From Salipiger abyssi (lineage in GTDB: Bacteria; Pseudomonadota; Alphaproteobacteria; Rhodobacterales; Rhodobacteraceae), in NCBI RefSeq assembly GCF_017311415.1, contig NZ_JAEKIS010000004.1:244655-308654 (forward strand): a stretch of DNA of 64,000 bases, written 5' to 3'. The notes beneath the pieces were generated by a model. It saw only the letters and a program-made list of their open reading frames with translations, had not been told where the DNA came from and searched no databases. The translations under genes and the position numbers were made by a program. Within the stretch, counting starts at the first letter, position 1; each line of letters begins with the position of its first letter. This document shows positions 26,914-38,375 of the stretch, piece after piece.

Positions 26914-27960
26914 TCAGGCGAGCGCCGTGTCGCGCTGCTGGCGCAGTGCCAGCGGCGTGCAGCCGAAGCGGCGGCGGAACATCCGGCTGAGATGCGAGGA
27001 ATCGCAAAAGCCGCAATCCACCGCGACCTGAGCGATGGATTTCTCGCTGCTCTCCAGCAGGTGATGCGCCAGCGACAGGCGGATGCTGAGAAACGCCGCC
27101 TGCGGCGAGGTGTCGAGCGCCACGCGGAAATGCCGCTCGAGCTGGCGCTTGCTGTGCCCGATGCGCCGCGCCACCTCGGTCACCGAAAGCGGCGTGTCGA
27201 TATTCTGCTGCATCAGCAAGAGCGCGCGCAACACGATCGGGTCACGGGTCTTGAAATCCATGGTGATGCCGGGCTGCGGTTTCTCCGCCTGCAAGGCGTC
27301 GTCGATGATCATGATATGCAGGCTCTTGCTGGCCTGCGCCCGGCCCACATGCTTGTCGACCAGATAGGCCGCCAGATGCGCCGAGCTGGCGCCGCCGGAA
27401 CAGGTCAGCCGGTCGCCATCGACCACAAAGATCTGGTCGGCCACCGGGTTCAGCCCTTCGAACTGTTCGAGGAAATCGGCGTGGTGGAACCAGCTCACGC
27501 AGCAGCGGTAACCGTCGAGCAGCCCCGCCTGGTGCAGCATGAAGGCGCCGGTACAGATGCCCACCAGCGGCACGCCCGCCTCTGCCGCCTGATGCAGGAA
27601 GCGCACATAGGCGGCGCTCAGCCCGGGCATCTCGTCCATCAGCCCGCCGACCACGACGATATAGTCGAATCGCGTCGGATCCCCCAGCCGCTCCTTCGGC
27701 TGCACGGTGATGCCGCAGCTCGACGAGACCGCATCCATCGTGTCCGAGAGCACCGTCCAGTTGCACAGGATCGGGCGCGAGCGGTCGCCCTCGTCGGCGG
27801 CAAGCCTCAGAACGTCCACGAAATTCGCGAAGGCGCAGAGGGTGAATCGCTTGGCCAGGATAAAGCCCACATTCAGCCGCGCCCCCTCGGGACGCGCACG
27901 CAGGGCATGGCTCGCGGCGTTGCGGGGCGCCGGTCTTGGCAGCTCGGATCGTGTCTCCAT
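26914..27960 (-). CDS. GlxA family AraC-type regulator (GbdR-like)
   Basis: A 348-residue regulator with an N-terminal DJ-1/PfpI (class I glutamine amidotransferase-like) sensing domain, residues about 30-200 ('NVGFILAKRFTLCAFANFVD', 'GICTGAFMLHQAGLL'). A C-terminal AraC HTH covers residues 230-340 ('VARRIGHSKRQLERHFRVAL', 'GFCDSSHLSRMFRRRFG'). GbdR of Pseudomonas, activator of betaine catabolism, has this architecture. The ATG at 27960 is preceded by GGAG at 7 nt. It is divergent from etfB and surrounded by betaine/DMG/sarcosine genes, so it likely senses betaine or dimethylglycine (inference). A close paralog lies at 37241-38281. Confidence 0.9.
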   Translation of the reverse strand: METRSELPRPAPRNAASHALRARPEGARLNVGFILAKRFTLCAFANFVDVLRLAADEGDRSRPILCNWTVLSDTMDAVSSSCGITVQPKERLGDPTRFDYIVVVGGLMDEMPGLSAAYVRFLHQAAEAGVPLVGICTGAFMLHQAGLLDGYRCCVSWFHHADFLEQFEGLNPVADQIFVVDGDRLTCSGGASSAHLAAYLVDKHVGRAQASKSLHIMIIDDALQAEKPQPGITMDFKTRDPIVLRALLLMQQNIDTPLSVTEVARRIGHSKRQLERHFRVALDTSPQAAFLSIRLSLAHHLLESSEKSIAQVAVDCGFCDSSHLSRMFRRRFGCTPLALRQQRDTALA

Positions 27961-28269
27961 CGGGTCGCTCCGCCGGTCGGGGGAATTTTCTGATCCGGTG
28001 TCGTAGCCATAATCCCGGGTTGACGCAATCGTCCTGTTTTTTTGCGGCGCTTCATCGCAATAGTTCCGATCACGAATCCGGGAGACTGCCTGTCTTTGAG
28101 GCATGGCACCGCACAATCAAGCAAAGCGGGAGCGATCCCGCACCGTAAACGGAACGGGGAGCGCGGCGGATTGCACGTCGCACCCGTTCTTCCGAATAAA
28201 CCGGCCCGGCGGCAAAGCCCGGGCGCATCTGTCCCGGCGGGCCCGGGGCTCTGACAGAGAGGAACTGGC
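27961..28269. other. 309-bp divergent intergenic region, GlxA-type regulator / etfB
   Basis: No gene seen. It contains a poly-T stretch near 28039-28045 and an imperfect GCCCGG...CCGGGC hairpin near 28205-28222, before the etfB ribosome site GAGAGGAAC. It should carry the regulated promoters of both flanking genes; no convincing operator was identified by eye. Confidence 0.5.
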
Positions 28270-29019
<750 letters not shown>

Positions 29020-29039
29020 CCGGACGGGGACCAAAGACC

Positions 29040-29972
29040 ATGGCTATTCTTCTCTTTGCAGACCACGACAACGCGGCGCTTTCCGAAGCCGCCGCAAAGA
29101 CCCTGACCGCCGCGACCCAGATCGGCGGCGAAGTCGATATCCTGATCGCCGGCAAGGACGCCGCCGCCGTCGCCGATGAGGCCGCCAAGCTCGCCGGCGT
29201 GCGTTCGGTGCTGCTGGCCAAGGGCGACGCGCTGGAGCAGCGTCTGGCCGAACCCACCGCCGCGCTGATCGTGGCACTGGCGGGCGATTACGACACCATC
29301 CTCGCGCCGGCGACCACCACCGGCAAGAACGTGCTGCCGCGCGTCGCCGCCCTGCTCGACGTGATGCAGATCTCGGAAGTGATCGAGGTTGTCTCCGCCG
29401 ACACGTTCAAGCGCCCGATCTACGCGGGCAACGCCATCGAGGTGGTGCAGAGCGGCGAGGCGAAAAAGGTGCTCACCGTGCGCACCGCCGGGTTTGCTGC
29501 CGCTGCCGCCGATGCGAGCGCCCCGGTCAAGACCGTTGAGGCGGGCACCGAAGGCGCCGAGCTGTCGCGTTTCGTCGAGAACATCCTCTCGGTCAGCGAC
29601 CGCCCCGAGCTGAGCTCGGCCAAGATCATCGTCTCCGGCGGCCGTGCGCTCGGCTCGGAAGAGAAGTTCCAGGCGGTGCTCAACCCCGTTGCCGACAAGC
29701 TCGGCGCCGCTGTCGGCGCGTCGCGCGCGGCGGTCGATGCGGGCTATGCGCCGAACGACTTCCAGGTCGGCCAGACCGGCAAGGTTGTGGCACCGGATCT
29801 CTATGTCGCCTGCGGCATCTCGGGCGCGATCCAGCACCTGGCGGGGATGAAGGATTCCAAGGTCATCGTCGCGATCAACACCGACGAAGAGGCGCCGATC
29901 TTCCAGGTCGCCGATTACGGTCTGGTGGGCGATCTCTTCGACGTATTGCCGCAACTCGAAAGCCAGCTCTGA
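29040..29972 (+). CDS. etfA: Electron transfer flavoprotein alpha subunit
   Basis: A 310-residue ETF alpha subunit carrying FAD. The C-terminal FAD domain is intact: '[20 protein letters not shown]', '[20 protein letters not shown]', '[20 protein letters not shown]' and '[20 protein letters not shown]'. The ATG at 29040 begins '[10 protein letters not shown]', the family N-terminus; the frame itself continues further upstream. It starts 20 bp after etfB. ETF passes electrons to ETF-ubiquinone oxidoreductase and is the expected acceptor for the DMG-dehydrogenase-like protein at 31006. Confidence 0.97.
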   Translation: MAILLFADHDNAALSEAAAKTLTAATQIGGEVDILIAGKDAAAVADEAAKLAGVRSVLLAKGDALEQRLAEPTAALIVALAGDYDTILAPATTTGKNVLPRVAALLDVMQISEVIEVVSADTFKRPIYAGNAIEVVQSGEAKKVLTVRTAGFAAAAADASAPVKTVEAGTEGAELSRFVENILSVSDRPELSSAKIIVSGGRALGSEEKFQAVLNPVADKLGAAVGASRAAVDAGYAPNDFQVGQTGKVVAPDLYVACGISGAIQHLAGMKDSKVIVAINTDEEAPIFQVADYGLVGDLFDVLPQLESQL

Positions 29973-30000
29973 CGCCAGCCACGGGGAAGGGAGACCGCCC

Positions 30001-30885
30001 ATGACCGCGCATATCATCGACGGAAAGGCCTATGCCGCCGGGCTCGGCGACAAGATCGCAGACAGCGTCGCCGCCTTCACCACCGGGACCGGGCGCGCGC
30101 CCGGCCTTGCGGTGGTGCTGGTGGGCAGCGATCCGGCCAGCGAGGTCTATGTCCGCAGCAAGGGCCGCATGGCCCGCAAGCTGGGCATGGAAAGCTTCGA
30201 GCATGTGCTGCCCGAGGACACCACGCAGGCGGCTCTGCTGGCGCTGGTGGCAGAGCTCAATGCCGATGACAGCGTCGACGGCATCCTCGTACAGCTCCCC
30301 CTGCCCCGGCATCTCGACAGCCTGGCCGTGGTCGAGGCCATCGACCCGGCCAAGGATGTGGACGGGCTGCACCCGGTCAACGCGGGCTACCTCGCCTCGG
30401 GCCTGCCGGGGCTGACCTCGTGCACGCCGCTCGGCTGCCTGATGCTGCTGCGGGATTCGCTGGGCGATCTCTCGGGGCTCGACGCCATCGTTGTGGGCCG
30501 CTCGATCCTCGTCGGCAAGCCGATGGCACAGCTGCTGCTCGCCGAGAACTGCACAGTGACGCTGGCGCATTCGCGCACCCGCGATCTGGCGGAGAAGGTC
30601 GGCAAGGCCGACATCGTCGTGGCCGCCGTGGGCTCTGCTGAGATGATCCAGGGCGACTGGATCAGGCCGGGCGCCACGGTCATCGACGTGGGCACCAGCC
30701 GGGTGATCCGCGACGGCGAGAAACGCCTCGTCGGCGATGTCGATTTCGCCGGTGCCGCGCGAAAGGCCCGCGCCATCACCCCGGTGCCGGGCGGCGTCGG
30801 ACCGATGACCATCATGAGCCTGATGCACAACACCATGCTCGCCGCCTATCGCCGTGCCGGGCTGCCCGCGCCGCAACTCTGGTAA
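30001..30885 (+). CDS. folD: Bifunctional methylene-THF dehydrogenase/methenyl-THF cyclohydrolase
   Basis: A 294-residue FolD. Signatures: '[17 protein letters not shown]' with the catalytic Lys, '[13 protein letters not shown]', the NADP-binding '[17 protein letters not shown]', and the C-terminal '[18 protein letters not shown]'. It oxidises 5,10-methylene-THF to 10-formyl-THF with NADP+. It follows etfA by 28 bp and precedes the DMG-dehydrogenase-like gene. It therefore supplies the oxidation step between demethylation-derived methylene-THF and PurU in the adjacent operon. A separate housekeeping FolD is likely. Confidence 0.96.
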   Translation: MTAHIIDGKAYAAGLGDKIADSVAAFTTGTGRAPGLAVVLVGSDPASEVYVRSKGRMARKLGMESFEHVLPEDTTQAALLALVAELNADDSVDGILVQLPLPRHLDSLAVVEAIDPAKDVDGLHPVNAGYLASGLPGLTSCTPLGCLMLLRDSLGDLSGLDAIVVGRSILVGKPMAQLLLAENCTVTLAHSRTRDLAEKVGKADIVVAAVGSAEMIQGDWIRPGATVIDVGTSRVIRDGEKRLVGDVDFAGAARKARAITPVPGGVGPMTIMSLMHNTMLAAYRRAGLPAPQLW

Positions 30886-30896
30886 CCTTCTCCCCG

Positions 30897-30926
30897 CCGC
30901 GCGTGAAACGGTCGTTTTTCGCGCGG
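30897..30926 (+). terminator. Hairpin after folD
   Basis: Stem CCGCGCG / CGCGCGG with an inner helix AAACG / CGTTT separated by 2-nt internal loops. The T-run lies inside the structure and none follows it, so it may be an attenuator or mRNA 3' protector rather than a complete terminator. Confidence 0.45.
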
Positions 30927-31005
30927 TGAATGCCGGTTGGGCCGCAGTGCCGCGCCGGTTCATACTTACTCTGCCAGCAAACCTCTCGAACAAGTGGAAT
31001 CACCC

Positions 31006-33567
31006 ATGTCTTCGTTTCCTGAACGTGCAAACGTCGTCATCGTCGGTCTCGGCGGCATCGTCGGCGCATCGGTCGCGCATCACCTGATCGAGCGCGGCTG
31101 GGACAACATCGTCGGCATCGACAAATCGGCCATCCCCACCGATATCGGCTCCACCGGCCACGCGTCGGATTTCTGCTACGTCACCGCACATGACCAGCTG
31201 ACCACCTGGACCTCGACTTACTCGGTCGATTTCTACGAAAAGCTTGGCCATTACAGCCGTATCGGCGGCATCGAGGTTGCCCGCGTCGGCGATGACGGGC
31301 GCCTGGAAGAGCTCAAGCGCCGCTGCGATTCCGGCCGCGCCTTCGGCACCCGCGTCAAGATGATCTCCGCCGCCGAGGCGAAAGAGAAATTCCCGCTGCT
31401 CGAGGAAGACCAGATCCAGGGCGCCATGTGGGACCCGGATGCCGGCCTCGTCGTGCCGCGCTCGCAGACCGTCGCGGGCAAGCTGGTGGATGCCGGCGAA
31501 AAGGCCGGCAAGCTGCGCGCCTTCGCAAACACCCCGGCGCTGGAGCTGATCCAGGAGAACGGCCGCGTTGTCGGCGTGAAGACCCATCGCGGCACCATCA
31601 TGGCCGACCATGTCATCGTCTGCGCCGGCCTCTGGGGCCGCCTGATCGCCGACATGGTGGGTGAAGACCTGCCCGTGATGCCCGTCGATCACCCGCTGAC
31701 CTTCTTCGGCCCCTATGACGAGTTCGCCGGCACCGGCCTCGAAATCGGCCGTCCGCTGCTGCGCGACCAGGGCAACTCTGCCTATCTGCGCGACACCGGC
31801 GACCCCGCCACAACCGAGGGCGGGCAAATCGAATGGGGCTATTACTACGAGAAAGAACCGCGCATGGTGCATCCGCGCGACATTCTCGAGAAGGGCCAGG
31901 CACGCCTCGGGCCGTCCATGCGCGACCTCGAACTGGAAGACGTGATCGAGCCGCTCGAACGCGCCATGGAGCTGACCCCGATCCTCGCCGAGCTGGGCTT
32001 CAACGAAAGCCACTCGTTCAACGGGTTGCTGCAAACCACCACCGATGGCGGCCCCTCCATGGGCGAAAGCCGCAAGGTGCGGGGCCTGTGGTATGCGGTC
32101 GCGATCTGGGTCAAGGACGCGCCGGGTATGGCGAAGCTGCTGGTCGACTGGATGACCGACGGGCGCACCCATATCGACCATCATGGCATCGACTATTCGC
32201 GTTTCCAGGATTACCAGCTCACCGAAGACTTCATCTGGAGCCGCTGCGAAGAGACCGCCAAGAAGATCTACAACCCGCCGGTTCACCCGCGCGAACCCTT
32301 CGCCAACGCACGCGGCATCCGCCGCTCGCCCTTCTACGAGCGCGAGGTCGAGCTGGGCGGCTACTTCATGGAGCTCGGCGGCTGGGAGCGGGCGCATGGC
32401 TACGCGGCCAACGAGCACCTGCTGGAGAAATACGCCGATCAGGTTCCGTTGCGCGAAAACGAATGGGACAACCGCCATTTCTGGCGCGTGTCCAACGCCG
32501 AGCAGCTTGAGATGAGCGCCGATTGCGGCATCATCAACCTGTCGCACTTCCACATGACCGATATCTCGGGCCCGGATCACGTTGCGCTGATGGAGTACCT
32601 CTGCGCCGCGAAAATCGGCGGCGACAACAATATCGGCAAGGGCATCTATACCCATATGCTCGATGACGAGGGCAATGTCCGCGCCGACTTCACCGTGTTC
32701 CGCATGGCAGACCGCTGCCGTCTGGTGAACGGAGCCGATGCCGGCCCGCGCGACCAGATGTACATGAAGCGGATGGCGCAGGACAAAGGCTTCGACGTCA
32801 CCATCGTGGATGTGACCGAGGATTTCACCACCATCGGCATCTGGGGCCCGAACGCCCGCGAGAACCTTAAGAAGGTGGTCGCGGATCCGGACATGCTGGA
32901 GAAGGAGAACTTCCCCTTCGCGGCGATCAAGACCATCGAAATCGCGGGCAAGAAGGTCTCGGCCTTCCGCATCTCCTATGTCGGCGAACAGGGCTGGGAG
33001 CTTCACATGGCCTATGAGGACGGTCTGGCCGTCTGGGATGCGCTGCGCGATGCCGGCGTGATGGCCGTGGGGGTCGAGACCTACGCCAACTCCCGGCGGC
33101 TGGAGAAATCCCTGCGCCTGCAAAACGCCGACCTGCAAACGGAGTACAACCTCTACGAGGCCGATCTGGCGCGTCCGAAGGTCAAGGAAGCGGAGTTCCG
33201 GGGCAAGGAGAAGCATCTGGAATACCGTGCGCGCGAGCACCAGCCGGCGATGCTCTGCACGCTGGTGATGACCGAAAACACCGACAGCAAGGGTGTGGCC
33301 CGCTACCCGGTGAACACCATGCCGGTGATGGATCCGGAAACCGGCGAGGTGCTGGTCGACGAGCTGGGCCGCCGCTCCTATACCAGCTCGCAGACCTTCG
33401 GTCCGACGGTCGGCAAGAACATTATGCTGGCCTATCTGCCCTGGGACTACTGCCAGGTCGGGCGCACGCTGAACGTCACCTATTTCGACGAGACCTATCC
33501 GGTCGAGGTCGCCGGGGTGGGCTATGCGCCGCTCTACGACCCGGAGAACCTCAAGCCGCGCAGCTGA
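31006..33567 (+). CDS. Dimethylglycine dehydrogenase-like FAD/GcvT two-domain protein
   Basis: An 853-residue protein. N-terminal FAD oxidoreductase domain (residues about 8-400): 'NVVIVGLGGIVGASVAHHLI', then 'IGSTGHASDFCYVTAHDQL', in which His52 aligns with the His that carries covalent FAD in mammalian DMGDH/sarcosine dehydrogenase ('STWHAAG'). A C-terminal THF-binding GcvT domain (about 440-850) has 'FRISYVGEQGWELHMAYEDG' and 'NSRRLEKSLRLQNADLQTEYN'. It should demethylate dimethylglycine (or sarcosine) to the next amine plus methylene-THF, passing electrons to ETF, whose genes are just upstream. The ATG at 31006 begins the Rossmann strand at residue 9. The precise substrate is inferred from its place between gbcAB and sox. 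Confidence 0.88.
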   Translation: MSSFPERANVVIVGLGGIVGASVAHHLIERGWDNIVGIDKSAIPTDIGSTGHASDFCYVTAHDQLTTWTSTYSVDFYEKLGHYSRIGGIEVARVGDDGRLEELKRRCDSGRAFGTRVKMISAAEAKEKFPLLEEDQIQGAMWDPDAGLVVPRSQTVAGKLVDAGEKAGKLRAFANTPALELIQENGRVVGVKTHRGTIMADHVIVCAGLWGRLIADMVGEDLPVMPVDHPLTFFGPYDEFAGTGLEIGRPLLRDQGNSAYLRDTGDPATTEGGQIEWGYYYEKEPRMVHPRDILEKGQARLGPSMRDLELEDVIEPLERAMELTPILAELGFNESHSFNGLLQTTTDGGPSMGESRKVRGLWYAVAIWVKDAPGMAKLLVDWMTDGRTHIDHHGIDYSRFQDYQLTEDFIWSRCEETAKKIYNPPVHPREPFANARGIRRSPFYEREVELGGYFMELGGWERAHGYAANEHLLEKYADQVPLRENEWDNRHFWRVSNAEQLEMSADCGIINLSHFHMTDISGPDHVALMEYLCAAKIGGDNNIGKGIYTHMLDDEGNVRADFTVFRMADRCRLVNGADAGPRDQMYMKRMAQDKGFDVTIVDVTEDFTTIGIWGPNARENLKKVVADPDMLEKENFPFAAIKTIEIAGKKVSAFRISYVGEQGWELHMAYEDGLAVWDALRDAGVMAVGVETYANSRRLEKSLRLQNADLQTEYNLYEADLARPKVKEAEFRGKEKHLEYRAREHQPAMLCTLVMTENTDSKGVARYPVNTMPVMDPETGEVLVDELGRRSYTSSQTFGPTVGKNIMLAYLPWDYCQVGRTLNVTYFDETYPVEVAGVGYAPLYDPENLKPRS

Positions 33568-33596
33568 GGCGGGACCGGTATAGATAAACTCAAGCG

Positions 33597-33625
33597 ACTC
33601 CGGCGGTTTTCCGCCGGAGTTTTTT
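33597..33625 (+). terminator. Rho-independent terminator after the DMGDH-like gene
   Basis: Perfect 10-bp stem ACTCCGGCGG / CCGCCGGAGT, TTTT loop, followed by TTTTT. Confidence 0.9.
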
Positions 33626-33632
33626 GTTGTGC

Positions 33633-33834
33633 GGAGCGGTGGGCAGATTGCCCACCCTACGATTGTGCATTGCCCCGGCGCGGGACAAGCCCGCAGGGCG
33701 CCTCTCACACATCGCAAAGCGATGTGTGAGAGGCAGGCGTTTGCAAGCAAACGCCGAGAGGCGCGCCAGCGCCGGACCCTACTGCCCTCCCGATCTTACA
33801 ATCCACGTAGGGTGGGCAATCTGCCCACCGCTCC
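33633..33834. repeat. 202-bp palindromic intergenic element with 29-bp perfect terminal inverted repeats
   Basis: The arms at 33633-33661 and 33806-33834 are exact reverse complements over 29 bp, and each is itself a hairpin (GGTGGGCA-GAT-TGCCCACC). Inside are a perfect 16-bp stem (33700-33715 with 33719-33734, loop AAA), a 9-bp stem (33736-33744 with 33747-33755), and a nested GCGCCTCTC/GAGAGGCGC pair (33698-33706 with 33756-33764). There is no coding capacity. It resembles a MITE or composite REP-like element; I recall similar GTGGGCAAT-type motifs in Rhodobacteraceae genomes. Confidence 0.85.
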
Positions 33835-33851
33835 CGACGCACACACCCCCG

Positions 33852-34736
33852 CTAAAGCGGCGTCTCCTGCTCCGCCAGCCAGTCCGCGAAGAGCCGCGCA
33901 TTGGCCGAGGCGCGGCCATGGATGCGCAGGTAGAACGGGTGCGGCGACTCCATCGCCTCGGGCACAAGTTGCACCAGCCGCCCGCTGTCGAGATAGCCGC
34001 CCAGCAGTCCCTCCCAGCCCAGCACCGCGCCGACATGATCCTCGGCGGCCTTCAGCGAGATCAGGTAATTGTTGAGGAAGAACCCCGGCCCCTGCGGCGC
34101 GGTCCGGCCCAGGGTCGAGAACCATTCCGGCCATTCCGTCCAGGCATTTACTCCAGATTGCGTGTGGATCAGCGGCACGTCCAGCAGATCCGAGATGTCG
34201 CGGATACCGTAGCTATCGGCGAACTGCTCGGTCCCCAGCGCCAGGATGCGGTCGCGGAACAGCACCCGGGTCTCGTCATCCTCGAGCGCCGGATCGCCGT
34301 AATGGATGCTGAGATCGACGCCCCGCGCGCGACCGTAATCCTCGATCATCTGCGAGATCGCGACGCCCGGATGCGCCTTCCAGAAGGCTGCGAGCCGGGG
34401 CGTCAGCCAAAGCCCGCTCATCGCCGTGGTGGCGGCGATCGACACGCCGCTGCGGTCGTGGCGACTGCGGATGCGGGCGACGCTTTCCGAGATCCCCTCG
34501 AAGCCGCGTTGCAGCGAGACGAACAAAAGCGCCCCCGCCTCGGTCAGCTCCACCCCCCGGTAATGGCGGTTGAAGAGCGGCTGGCCCAGCTCTTCCTCCA
34601 GCGCCTTGATTCGATGGCTGACCGCCGCCGGGGTCACGTTCATCTCCGCCGCCGCCATCTTGAAGCTTAAATTTCGGGCAGCGGCTTCGAAACAGGCAAG
34701 ATCGCCAAGGGATGGCAAATCATAGGGTTTCGGCAT
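33852..34736 (-). CDS. LysR family regulator, GcvA type, divergent from gbcAB
   Basis: A 294-residue LTTR with the GcvA-subgroup N-terminus 'LPSLGDLACFEAAARNLSFK' and HTH 'EMNVTPAAVSHRIKALEEEL' (residues about 8-65). The effector domain follows, with 'GVDLSIHYGD' as in GcvA-like proteins. It is divergent from gbcA, and the spacer contains a perfect GTTTAG-N5-CTAAAC palindrome, a typical LysR-type site. It most likely controls glycine betaine monooxygenase expression, a role filled by GbdR in Pseudomonas, so this organism may use two regulator types for the pathway. Confidence 0.92.
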   Translation of the reverse strand: MPKPYDLPSLGDLACFEAAARNLSFKMAAAEMNVTPAAVSHRIKALEEELGQPLFNRHYRGVELTEAGALLFVSLQRGFEGISESVARIRSRHDRSGVSIAATTAMSGLWLTPRLAAFWKAHPGVAISQMIEDYGRARGVDLSIHYGDPALEDDETRVLFRDRILALGTEQFADSYGIRDISDLLDVPLIHTQSGVNAWTEWPEWFSTLGRTAPQGPGFFLNNYLISLKAAEDHVGAVLGWEGLLGGYLDSGRLVQLVPEAMESPHPFYLRIHGRASANARLFADWLAEQETPL

Positions 34737-34788
34737 CTTCGGTCGCTTTCGGGCAAGGTATGTCGCGAATGGAACAAATCGCGAGAGA

Positions 34789-36132
<1,344 letters not shown>

Positions 36133-36138
36133 AGCGAT

Positions 36139-37221
36139 ATGGCCAAGACCCAGGCAACCGCCGCCGGAGCATGGACCGACGACGAGGTGCTGGAATGCGT
36201 CTCGATTCTTCCTGAATCGCCGAACGTGGTCACGGTCTGCTTTCAGGCTCCGTCGGGCCGACCCTTCAACTTCCAGGCCGGGCAGTTCCTCACGCTGGAA
36301 CTGCCCGTGCCGGGGGGGCCGCTCTACCGGACCTTCACCATCTCCTCCGCGCCGTCGCGGCCGAAATCCCTGACGATCACGATGAAGGCGCAGTCGACCT
36401 CCATCGGCGTGCGCTGGATCATCGACAACCTGCGCCCGGGCATGACGCTGAAGGCGACGGGCCCCGGCGGCCGGTTCACATCGGCCGAGTATCCGGCGGA
36501 GAAATATCTTTTCATCTCCGCCGGGTCGGGCATCACTCCGATGATGTCGATGACGACCGAGATCTACGATCTCGGCCGCCATTGCGACATCGTCTTCGTG
36601 AACTGCGCCCGCCGCCCGTCCGAGATCATCTTCAAGCGCCGGCTTGAGCATATGGCCACGCGGATCGAGGGGCTCGATCTGAAATGGGTCGTGCAGGAAT
36701 CGGATCCGTATTCGCCCTGGACGGGCTATCAGGGCACGTTCAACCAGCTGATGCTGGGTCTGATGGCGCCGGATTACCTCGAACGCGAAGTGTTCTGCTG
36801 CGGACCCGAAGGCTTCATGCAGTCGGTGCGCGAGGCGCTGGCCGGCCTCGGTTTCGACATGGACCACTACCATCAGGAAAGCTTCCACGCGCCGGGCACC
36901 CCGGGGCCGGAACTCATCGAGGTCGAAATTCCGGACGATCACTTGCCGGAAGAGAACGTCATGGCCGAGATCATCTTCGACATCTCGGGCGTCACGCAAT
37001 CCTGCCCCGAAACCGAAACCGTGCTCGCCGTGGCCCGCAATTCCGGGATCGCGATTGCCTCGGGCTGCACCTTCGGCGTCTGCGGCACCTGCAAGACCAA
37101 GAAGATCTCTGGCGAGGTCCATATGGTGCACAACGGCGGCATCACTGACGAAGAGATCGAAGAGGGCTATATCCTCGCCTGCTGCTCGAACCCGCGCGGC
37201 AAGGTCACGCTCGAACTCTGA
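36139..37221 (+). CDS. gbcB: Glycine betaine monooxygenase, ferredoxin-reductase component
   Basis: A 360-residue hybrid reductase. The FAD-binding domain (residues about 15-110) has 'LYRTFTISSAPS', the NAD(P) domain has 'KYLFISAGSGITPMMSMT' and 'REVFCCGPEGFMQSVREAL', and a C-terminal plant-type [2Fe-2S] domain has Cys310, Cys315, Cys318 and Cys348. It delivers electrons from NAD(P)H to the GbcA Rieske centre. It is translationally close to gbcA (6-bp gap) and converges with a GlxA-type regulator 19 bp downstream. Confidence 0.9.
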   Translation: MAKTQATAAGAWTDDEVLECVSILPESPNVVTVCFQAPSGRPFNFQAGQFLTLELPVPGGPLYRTFTISSAPSRPKSLTITMKAQSTSIGVRWIIDNLRPGMTLKATGPGGRFTSAEYPAEKYLFISAGSGITPMMSMTTEIYDLGRHCDIVFVNCARRPSEIIFKRRLEHMATRIEGLDLKWVVQESDPYSPWTGYQGTFNQLMLGLMAPDYLEREVFCCGPEGFMQSVREALAGLGFDMDHYHQESFHAPGTPGPELIEVEIPDDHLPEENVMAEIIFDISGVTQSCPETETVLAVARNSGIAIASGCTFGVCGTCKTKKISGEVHMVHNGGITDEEIEEGYILACCSNPRGKVTLEL

Positions 37222-37240
37222 ACGCCATGGCGCGGCGCGG

Positions 37241-38281
37241 TCACTCCGCGTCGCGCATCAGCACGCCGACCGCGGGCAGATCGTCGCCCGGCTCGAACCG
37301 ACCCTGCGCCTTGCGGTATTCCGCCGGCGTCACGCCACGCTCCGCCTTCATCGTGCGCGACAGGTGCGGCCCGTCGCAAAAGCCGCAGGCCAGCGCGATA
37401 TTGGTCACCGAGGCATCCGTGGTGCGCAGCCGTTGCAGCGCACGCTCCAGCCGCAGGTCGAGATAGGCCTTGAGCGGCGTCTGCCGCAGATCCGCGAGAA
37501 AGCGCCGCTCCAGCGTGCGCCGCCCCACCCCCAGCTCGCGCGCCAGATCCTCCACCGTCTTCGGCATCTCCAGGTTCTGCTGCATCCGCAGCAGCGCCCG
37601 GCGCACCAGCTCGTCCTTGGCGCGGCGCGCCAGCGTCAGGCCGGGCTGGGCCTTTTCGCCGCCCATGGCATCGTCGATCATCATGATATTGAGGCTCTTT
37701 ATCGCCGCCGACTGCCCCACATGCCGCTGAACGAGGAAGGCCGCCAGATGCGCCGCGCCATGGCCGCCGGAGCAGGTCAGCCGGTCACGGTCGACCACGA
37801 AGATCTGGTCGGAGATCGGCGTCTCCGCCTCGAACTGGTCGAGGAAATCCTGATGGTGGAACCAGCTCACGCAGCAGCGATAGCCCTTGAGCAGCCCCAT
37901 GCGTTGCAGGATGAAGACGCCGGTGCAAAGCCCCACCACCGGCACCCCTGCCTCGGCCTGCCGCCGCAGAAACCCCTGCGCGGCGCCGTTCAGCGCGGCG
38001 CTGTCGCCAATGAGCCCGCCGACCACGACGATATAATCGTAGCGCCCGGCCTGCCGCAGCCGCGTGTCGGGCTGCACCCGCACGCCACAGCTCGACCGCA
38101 CCGCCTCCAGCGTGTCAGACAGCACCACCCAGTCGCAGAGGATCGGGCGGGAATGGTCGGCCTCGTCGGCGGCCAGCCGCAGCACGTCGACGAAATTGGC
38201 AAAGGCCGAGAGCGTGAAGCGGTCGGCCAGCAGAAAAGCCACGCGCAGGCGCTTTGCGGGGGGAGAGGACGGGGCGGGCAT
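37241..38281 (-). CDS. GlxA family AraC-type regulator, paralog of the one at 26914
   Basis: A 346-residue regulator with an N-terminal DJ-1/PfpI domain ('RVAFLLADRFTLSAFANFVD', 'VGLCTGVFILQRMGLL') and a C-terminal AraC HTH ('LARELGVGRRTLERRFLADL', 'GFCDGPHLSRTMKAERGVTP'). It is strikingly similar along its length to the regulator at 26914-27960, sharing for example 'VSWFHHxDFL' and 'FVVDxDRLTCSGG'. The ATG at 38281 has AAGGA about 7 nt upstream. It converges with gbcB. One of the two copies probably acts as the GbdR-type activator of betaine catabolism; which one cannot be told from sequence. Confidence 0.9.
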   Translation of the reverse strand: MPAPSSPPAKRLRVAFLLADRFTLSAFANFVDVLRLAADEADHSRPILCDWVVLSDTLEAVRSSCGVRVQPDTRLRQAGRYDYIVVVGGLIGDSAALNGAAQGFLRRQAEAGVPVVGLCTGVFILQRMGLLKGYRCCVSWFHHQDFLDQFEAETPISDQIFVVDRDRLTCSGGHGAAHLAAFLVQRHVGQSAAIKSLNIMMIDDAMGGEKAQPGLTLARRAKDELVRRALLRMQQNLEMPKTVEDLARELGVGRRTLERRFLADLRQTPLKAYLDLRLERALQRLRTTDASVTNIALACGFCDGPHLSRTMKAERGVTPAEYRKAQGRFEPGDDLPAVGVLMRDAE

Positions 38282-38375
38282 GGCGGCATCCTTCAGGCGG
38301 GGTGTCGCAAATATACACGAACATTGCCGCCGGATTCCATCGCGCCGCGACCTCTGATGGCCCCGGCGCGACGGA

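Noticed and set aside
38340..38371. TCGCGCCG/CGGCGCGA hairpin after the second dctM gene as a terminator
   Set aside because: The 16-nt loop and the lack of any U-run make it too weak to call as an intrinsic terminator.
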